Assembly: GCA_028702975.1 (NCBI GenBank)
Contig: JAQVNT010000024.1
Span: 1 to 12,021, forward strand
Origin: Candidatus Delongbacteria bacterium
GTDB taxonomy: Bacteria > UBA4055
Direction: 5' to 3'
DNA: 12,021 nt
How positions within the stretch are numbered: the first letter of the stretch is position 1; the number at the start of each line of letters is the position of its first letter. The position numbers were made by a program, and so were the translations under genes. Below, one piece after another: positions 8,188-12,021 of this stretch. Under the pieces are notes generated by a model, which saw nothing but the letters and a program-made list of their open reading frames with translations, was not told where the DNA came from and made no database searches.

Positions 8188-8267
8188 AAACCGCTCCAAA
8201 ATATTAATTTCATCTATACAACGAATTCTTTTAAGCTCGTACAATAATATTTCAGTTTTTCTTTCAT
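8184..8267 (-). other. Leader with two tiny open reading frames before the caspase gene
   Basis: The leader between the predicted transcription start (about 8297) and the caspase ATG is roughly 110 nt. It contains ATG 8265-8267 opening a 17-codon frame that ends with TAG at 8214-8216. Immediately next to that stop, ATG 8211-8213 opens a 9-codon frame whose TGA (8184-8186) overlaps the caspase ATG. Neither has a clear Shine-Dalgarno, and in AT-rich DNA such frames can occur by chance. Translation and any regulatory role are unproven. Confidence 0.3.
8194..8197 (-). promoter_or_regulatory. Shine-Dalgarno deciding the caspase start
   Basis: GGAG on the minus strand lies six bases before ATG 8185-8187 and is the only good ribosome binding site in the leader. 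It places the start at the signal peptide rather than at the upstream in-frame TTG. Confidence 0.7.
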
Positions 8268-8303
8268 TTTATTTGAACAACTCTATACACACAATTACAG
8301 GAA

Positions 8304-8332
8304 ATTATACTCGAGGACGGAGAATTTGTCAA
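8304..8332 (-). promoter_or_regulatory. Perfect-consensus sigma70-type promoter of the WD40-caspase gene
   Basis: The minus strand carries TTGACA (8327-8332), a 17-nt spacer and TATAAT (8304-8309), an exact match to the consensus with ideal spacing. It begins 11 bases after the stop of the upstream ATPase gene. Transcription should start near 8297. Such a promoter predicts strong constitutive expression unless it is repressed; no palindrome as clear as the one at 4713-4728 is visible. Confidence 0.85.
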
Positions 8333-8343
8333 GCATTATTTCA

Positions 8344-9702
8344 TCAGGTCAAAAGACCGGCGGCATAAACCGGATAAGATTCAAGTATGTATTCGACTTC
8401 GGTTTCTTCCCTTCTTTCAGTTATAACTTTCTGCCTGACTGTCTGGTTTGAATATTTGTTTAAATCAAATCTTACGGCGTATTTTATATCCTTTTTAAGA
8501 GCTACGAACTGATGAAGTGATTTTAATGTACCGCTTTTGCCGGATTTGACCTCCAGTGGTACGATCTTCCCGCCGATTTCTTCGACAAAATCAAGCTCCG
8601 CATTCCCCTTTTTATTCTCTCTCAGCCAGTAATTCAGATCGGACGGTCTCGTCATATCTTCAGAATTTATAAGATGCTGGGACACGAACTGCTCAGCGAT
8701 GCGGCCTTTGTTTATAAGAGAATCCGCATCAAGCGAATTTATATTATTTATATCAAGTCCGGTAATGTGATTTACAAGCCCGACATCAAGAAACATAAGC
8801 TTATAGACCTCGCGATTCTCGGTCGCCTTTAGAGGAATTCCCGAACAGTCCGAGCCGTAAACAGGATTGCATATTCTGGCTTTGATCAGCATTTCGACAG
8901 CAGATTTAACTTCAACTGATTTGTGTTCCTTTGACAAATTTGTATATTTAACCTTATCTCCGATATTCTGCGGGATAGCCCTGAAGAGTTTTTGAAGCAG
9001 AAGAAGCTCTTTTGATTTCTTTCCGTATTTCGCAAAATCATCCAGGTAAGTATCGCATATCGAACGGTGTACGGTTTTTACGCTTTCCAAACTGCCCGTT
9101 TCCTTATAGGCTAGTACAGCTTCCGGCATCCCTCCGATGAATAGATACTCTTTGAATTTTTCTGTGAGCTTCTTATGGATAGTATCAGGCATGTTCTTCA
9201 CTTCATTAATACTTGAAATATATTTTTTGAGTTCCGGATAAAGGTTATAAATAAATTCATTGAACGACATAGGTCCGAGGTAGCGGTAATCAACCCGGCC
9301 TACAGGCATAGAATAGCTATGTTCAGAGAGAGTGAATTCTAAAAGCGATCCTGCAGAAATTACCGGCAGCTCTTTCCTCTCCTCATAAAAATATCTTAGA
9401 CAGGCCAGAGCATTTGGGACTGCCTGGATTTCGTCGAGAAACAAAAGTGATTTTTCATTGAATGTTTTGCCTGCGATTCCCTCCAGTTCCCGGAGAATGA
9501 CTGGAATGTCGAAAGTTTTAAATATTTCATTCATGAACAGATATTTTTCGAGATTTATCTCGACAAGATCAAGACCCTCATTTTTGGCAAACATCCGCAC
9601 CAAAGTAGATTTCCCCACTTGTCGTGCGCCTCTGATTATTACAGGTTTCCTTCCGTATGAATTCAGCCAGTCTTTCAGACTTTTCTCGTTAGAACGGATC
9701 AT
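8344..9702 (-). CDS. AAA_14 / DUF4143 family ATPase
   Basis: A 452-aa protein with the typical two-part layout of this family. The N-terminal P-loop ATPase has Walker A GARQVGKST (25-33), Walker B SLLFLDEIQ (85-93) and the sensor-like SAGSLLE (116-122). A helical middle region includes YLFIGGMPEAVLAY (186-199), a family hallmark. The C-terminal DUF4143 domain (about 225-452) keeps GRIAEQFV (333-340), AELDFV (368-373) and PLEVKSGKSG (382-391). The last two form a PD-(D/E)xK-like pattern with D371, E384 and K386. The family is common and often multicopy in anaerobes and FCB bacteria, and its job is not established. ATG 9700-9702 has AGGGG-type SD just upstream. Weak promoter elements lie at 9790-9818. 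It is a separate unit from the caspase gene, which has its own promoter. Confidence 0.92.
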   Translation of the reverse strand: MIRSNEKSLKDWLNSYGRKPVIIRGARQVGKSTLVRMFAKNEGLDLVEINLEKYLFMNEIFKTFDIPVILRELEGIAGKTFNEKSLLFLDEIQAVPNALACLRYFYEERKELPVISAGSLLEFTLSEHSYSMPVGRVDYRYLGPMSFNEFIYNLYPELKKYISSINEVKNMPDTIHKKLTEKFKEYLFIGGMPEAVLAYKETGSLESVKTVHRSICDTYLDDFAKYGKKSKELLLLQKLFRAIPQNIGDKVKYTNLSKEHKSVEVKSAVEMLIKARICNPVYGSDCSGIPLKATENREVYKLMFLDVGLVNHITGLDINNINSLDADSLINKGRIAEQFVSQHLINSEDMTRPSDLNYWLRENKKGNAELDFVEEIGGKIVPLEVKSGKSGTLKSLHQFVALKKDIKYAVRFDLNKYSNQTVRQKVITERREETEVEYILESYPVYAAGLLT

Positions 9703-9789
9703 AATGCACCCCTATTTAATCATTTTCTCAAACGAAACACACCCCTTTTCCAACCAATAACAATACGATATAGAGGTCTGTTTCATCTA

Positions 9790-9818
9790 AATATAAGATA
9801 ATTATTTAATTCGTGCAA
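9790..9818 (-). promoter_or_regulatory. Probable promoter of the AAA_14/DUF4143 gene
   Basis: The minus strand has TTGCAC (9813-9818), a 17-nt spacer and TATATT (9790-9795), which would give a leader of about 80 nt. The gap 9703-9844 is AT-rich. I see no convincing terminator hairpin for the preceding transporter gene in it. Confidence 0.55.
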
Positions 9819-9844
9819 GAAGTTTCAGTTAAAATAGTTATTCG

Positions 9845-11029
9845 TTAATCCTTCAAATGCTCTTCGGTGACTCTTGAAGTGAAGGCGAAAACGAGGGTGA
9901 TGATTCCGAGCGCAAAAAGTGTATATCGTAAGTTGATATCGACGAAATATCCGAAGATAAGGTTTGCGGCGGCGGTGACGATGGATCTTGCCATTGATAC
10001 TGCTGAAAGTACTGTCGCCCTGTTCTCCGATTCGATGTATTTGTTCATGTAGCTGAAGAATAGAGGTTTGACGGTCAGCCCGAATCCGGCAATGATCAGC
10101 ATGCAGACGATCGCTGCTGTTATGTTGTAAGTATATGACAGAACGAGATAGCAGACCCCGACAATAAGTGTCGAGATGAAAATATACCTTTTTTTACTGC
10201 CTGCGACGGCTTCCATTTTTATCACACCGTTCAGCACTATGATCTCAGCAATGACTATCCCCGCATGGACGAACCCGTAATATTCAAGCGGGAAATCGAG
10301 GCTTTTGAGAACGACCTGATACACCCAGATGAGAAAGAACGAAACTGTCATGATCGCGACATAGTCGATCGTGAGGAGCCTGAGGATCCTGTGTCCCCGG
10401 AAGTAAGCGAGGCCTGACCTGAGTATCTTAAAATAATCCTTCTCTTCATTTTTGCGGACGACCGGAGGCTCGGTAAAAGTAAGCGCAATGACGATCGAGA
10501 ACGAGATCGGTATGACTGAAAGGATCATAGCCCACCTGACCCCGATGTATTTTGCGACAAGGCTGCCCAGCGGCGCGGCGAACACCATGGCGAAAAGCCC
10601 TATGCTTTCCACCCTGTTCAGTATCTTTTTTGACCCCTTTTCCTCCCCGGTCTGAATGAGCGAGTCATAGACCAGAGCCGTGTCCGCGCCGGACGCGAGC
10701 GTCACCCCGACCGCCCAGAGCAGCTCGCCGGCAATGAAGACGGGAAAAGACGGGTGCGAGCTGTACACAAGCACTGCGAGCGCAGTGAAGACGCCTGACA
10801 GGATCAGGCTCGTTTTGCGGCCGTACCTGTCCGCCACAACGCCGGTCGGGATCTCGAAGAGGAACATGCCCAGCGTGAAGACCGCCTGAAGGATCATGAT
10901 CTGCGAGAATTTTATCCCTCCCCACTGCGTAAAAAACGGAACGAGCACGCCCGAGAACAGCATGAAGTTCTTTAAAAAATCGTAGGTGTAAGCCTTCGGG
11001 ATATTTGATTCGAATTTATTCAAAGACAT
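9845..11029 (-). CDS. MFS transporter
   Basis: A 394-aa polytopic inner-membrane protein with about twelve hydrophobic segments, the standard length for the major facilitator superfamily. The cytoplasmic loop after the second segment has the motif A signature GVVADRYGRK (63-72). GADTALVYDSL (114-124) is typical of a common bacterial MFS_1 subgroup annotated only as 'MFS transporter'. The substrate cannot be predicted; drug or metabolite export is possible. ATG 11027-11029 is 25 nt after the recN stop, with only a weak AGG-type SD, so it is probably in the same transcript as recN. Its N-terminal half (roughly 10561-10860) is about 62% G+C, against about 45% at its 3' end. Confidence 0.9.
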   Translation of the reverse strand: MSLNKFESNIPKAYTYDFLKNFMLFSGVLVPFFTQWGGIKFSQIMILQAVFTLGMFLFEIPTGVVADRYGRKTSLILSGVFTALAVLVYSSHPSFPVFIAGELLWAVGVTLASGADTALVYDSLIQTGEEKGSKKILNRVESIGLFAMVFAAPLGSLVAKYIGVRWAMILSVIPISFSIVIALTFTEPPVVRKNEEKDYFKILRSGLAYFRGHRILRLLTIDYVAIMTVSFFLIWVYQVVLKSLDFPLEYYGFVHAGIVIAEIIVLNGVIKMEAVAGSKKRYIFISTLIVGVCYLVLSYTYNITAAIVCMLIIAGFGLTVKPLFFSYMNKYIESENRATVLSAVSMARSIVTAAANLIFGYFVDINLRYTLFALGIITLVFAFTSRVTEEHLKD

Positions 11030-11054
11030 GGTCTTAGCCTGTTACCTGAAACAT

Positions 11055-12021
11055 TCAGTCCCCGATCATTTTCCCGGCGAGCTTTTTGAGGTCGTCCCCT
11101 GCATGACCGGTCGTGATAAGCGATGCGATCTCTTCCGTTCTCTGAGCTTTATTGAGCTTTATGACGCCGACTTGGGTCCTGCTGCCTTCAACGCGCTTCC
11201 TGACCGAAAAGTGCGAGCCGCCTTTGGATGCTATCGCGGGCAGATGGGTGATAACTATTACCTGACGGTTTAAAGAGAGCTTCTGTATCTTTTCCCCCAC
11301 CTTTTCCGCAACTCTTCCGCTGATACCCGAATCTATCTCGTCGAAGACGGAGACCTGAGCTTCCCTGCCCGCGCCGGTAATATTCTTGATCGAGAGCATG
11401 ATCCTTGACACCTCGCCGCCCGAGGCTGTCTTTGACAGCGGCTTGGGTTCTTCGCCGACATTCGTTCTGATGTAGAACTCGACCGCATCGGCGCCGTCCG
11501 GCGAGACCGGTTTCTCCGATATCCTTATGCTCATCTCGGCCCCGTTCAGACCGACTTCGGCAAATTCCAGTCCTATCGCGGAGCAGAATTTCTTTGCTCC
11601 CGCCTTCCTTGCGGCCGTAAGCCCTGCGCATTCCTTTTTCATGCTCTCTTCGAGAGAATTGAGATCCTTAACCAGTTTTTCGCGGTCTGTGCCTATGTTG
11701 TCGATCGAATCAAGCTGTGCAGAGATCTCGTTCCTGTAACTGACGACATCAGCGATATCAGGCCCGAACTTTTTCATCAGCTTTTTTAAAGAGATGTACC
11801 TTTCGCTGAGCATGTCGTATCTTTCGGAGTCGAACTCAAGCGAATTGGAATAGAGTTCGCAGGCTGATGAAAATTCCTTTACAGCCTGATAGGCTGATTC
11901 TATATCGCTGACGAACGGTGCGAATGTCTTGTCGGTAATGCTCAAAGTTTCGCACTTAGATTTAATAAAATTTATTCCCCTGAGAACCGAGTTTTCGCCT
12001 TCAGCTGCATCTGTAACTGAC
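11055..12021 (-). CDS. recN: DNA repair protein RecN (C-terminal part, N-terminus beyond window)
   Basis: The frame is open from the TGA at 11055-11057 to the window edge, giving about 321 residues; RecN is usually about 550-570 aa, so the Walker A half is outside. RecN is an SMC-like ATPase of the cytosol that acts in double-strand break repair. The visible part has the end of the coiled-coil arm (YDMLSERYISLKKLMKKFG, then a long charged helix ESMKKECAGLTAARKAGAKK), followed by the C-terminal ATPase head. In the head, GADAVEFYIRTNVGEEPKPLSK leads into the ABC signature SGGEVSRIMLSIK (near 11385-11425), then Walker B VSVFDEIDSGISGRVAE and the switch-His region RQVIVITHLPAIAS. These blocks match RecN closely. 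An internal TTG at 11943-11945 could be mistaken for a start, but coding continues upstream of it. The MFS gene follows by 25 nt. Confidence 0.95.
   Translation of the reverse strand, partial: SVTDAAEGENSVLRGINFIKSKCETLSITDKTFAPFVSDIESAYQAVKEFSSACELYSNSLEFDSERYDMLSERYISLKKLMKKFGPDIADVVSYRNEISAQLDSIDNIGTDREKLVKDLNSLEESMKKECAGLTAARKAGAKKFCSAIGLEFAEVGLNGAEMSIRISEKPVSPDGADAVEFYIRTNVGEEPKPLSKTASGGEVSRIMLSIKNITGAGREAQVSVFDEIDSGISGRVAEKVGEKIQKLSLNRQVIVITHLPAIASKGGSHFSVRKRVEGSRTQVGVIKLNKAQRTEEIASLITTGHAGDDLKKLAGKMIGD

Noticed and set aside
8188..8244. TTG start at 8244 extending the caspase by 19 residues
   Set aside because: The extension would bury the signal peptide, has no good Shine-Dalgarno, and GGAG is correctly placed for ATG 8185-8187.
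9703..9844. Terminator or RNA gene between the MFS and ATPase genes
   Set aside because: No stable hairpin or tRNA-like fold could be found by eye; only promoter-like elements are seen.
10665..10925. Minus-strand ORF of 86 codons in the MFS gene, and plus-strand ORFs at 10452-10655 and 10680-10889
   Set aside because: Shadow frames in the GC-rich 5' half of the transporter gene, without any family resemblance.
11188..11631. Minus-strand ORF of 147 codons, Arg/Gly-rich
   Set aside because: It is an out-of-frame shadow within recN in GC-rich sequence.

Overview
All seven protein genes recognised here lie on the minus strand, so transcription runs from high to low coordinates. There are no RNA genes, CRISPR arrays or insertion sequences that I can support. 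Base composition is mosaic. The recN and MFS transporter genes (9845-12021) are about 45-62% G+C in the stretches I counted. The accessory part (1-9702) is mostly 30-45%. Strong sigma70-type promoters, good Shine-Dalgarno sites, exported proteins with Ig-like modules and a bacterial WD40-caspase suggest a Gram-negative, possibly FCB-superphylum-like environmental bacterium. The taxonomic guess is weak and rests only on protein style.

Layout in the direction of transcription. (1) 12021-11055: the C-terminal part of recN (DNA repair ATPase), cut by the window edge, followed 25 nt later by an MFS transporter (11029-9845). (2) After a 142-nt gap with a plausible promoter comes an AAA_14/DUF4143 ATPase (9702-8344). 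(3) Directly behind it, a perfect-consensus promoter (8304-8332) and a leader of about 110 nt drive an exported WD40-repeat protein with a C-terminal caspase (peptidase C14) domain (8187-4786), with intact His/Cys and an EF-hand loop. (4) A second strong promoter, overlapped by a perfect 16-bp palindrome, starts a compact operon: ribbon-helix-helix antitoxin (4701-4471), overlapping MazF/PemK-type toxin (4484-4134), then one base later a 1052-aa single-chain restriction-modification enzyme (4132-974), and 22 nt later an exported protein with two Ig-like modules (951 to beyond base 1).

Reading of the region: bases 1-9702 look like an accessory, defence-flavoured island beside a housekeeping recN. 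The toxin-antitoxin pair and the restriction-modification enzyme are probably co-transcribed from one autoregulated promoter. The unexpected parts are the exported Ig-module protein at the end of that operon, which has no stop inside the window, and the exported WD40-caspase just upstream. A functional link between these exported proteins and the cytoplasmic defence genes is a hypothesis from position only. The restriction-modification gene carries an AT-rich internal segment that may mark exchange of its specificity region.
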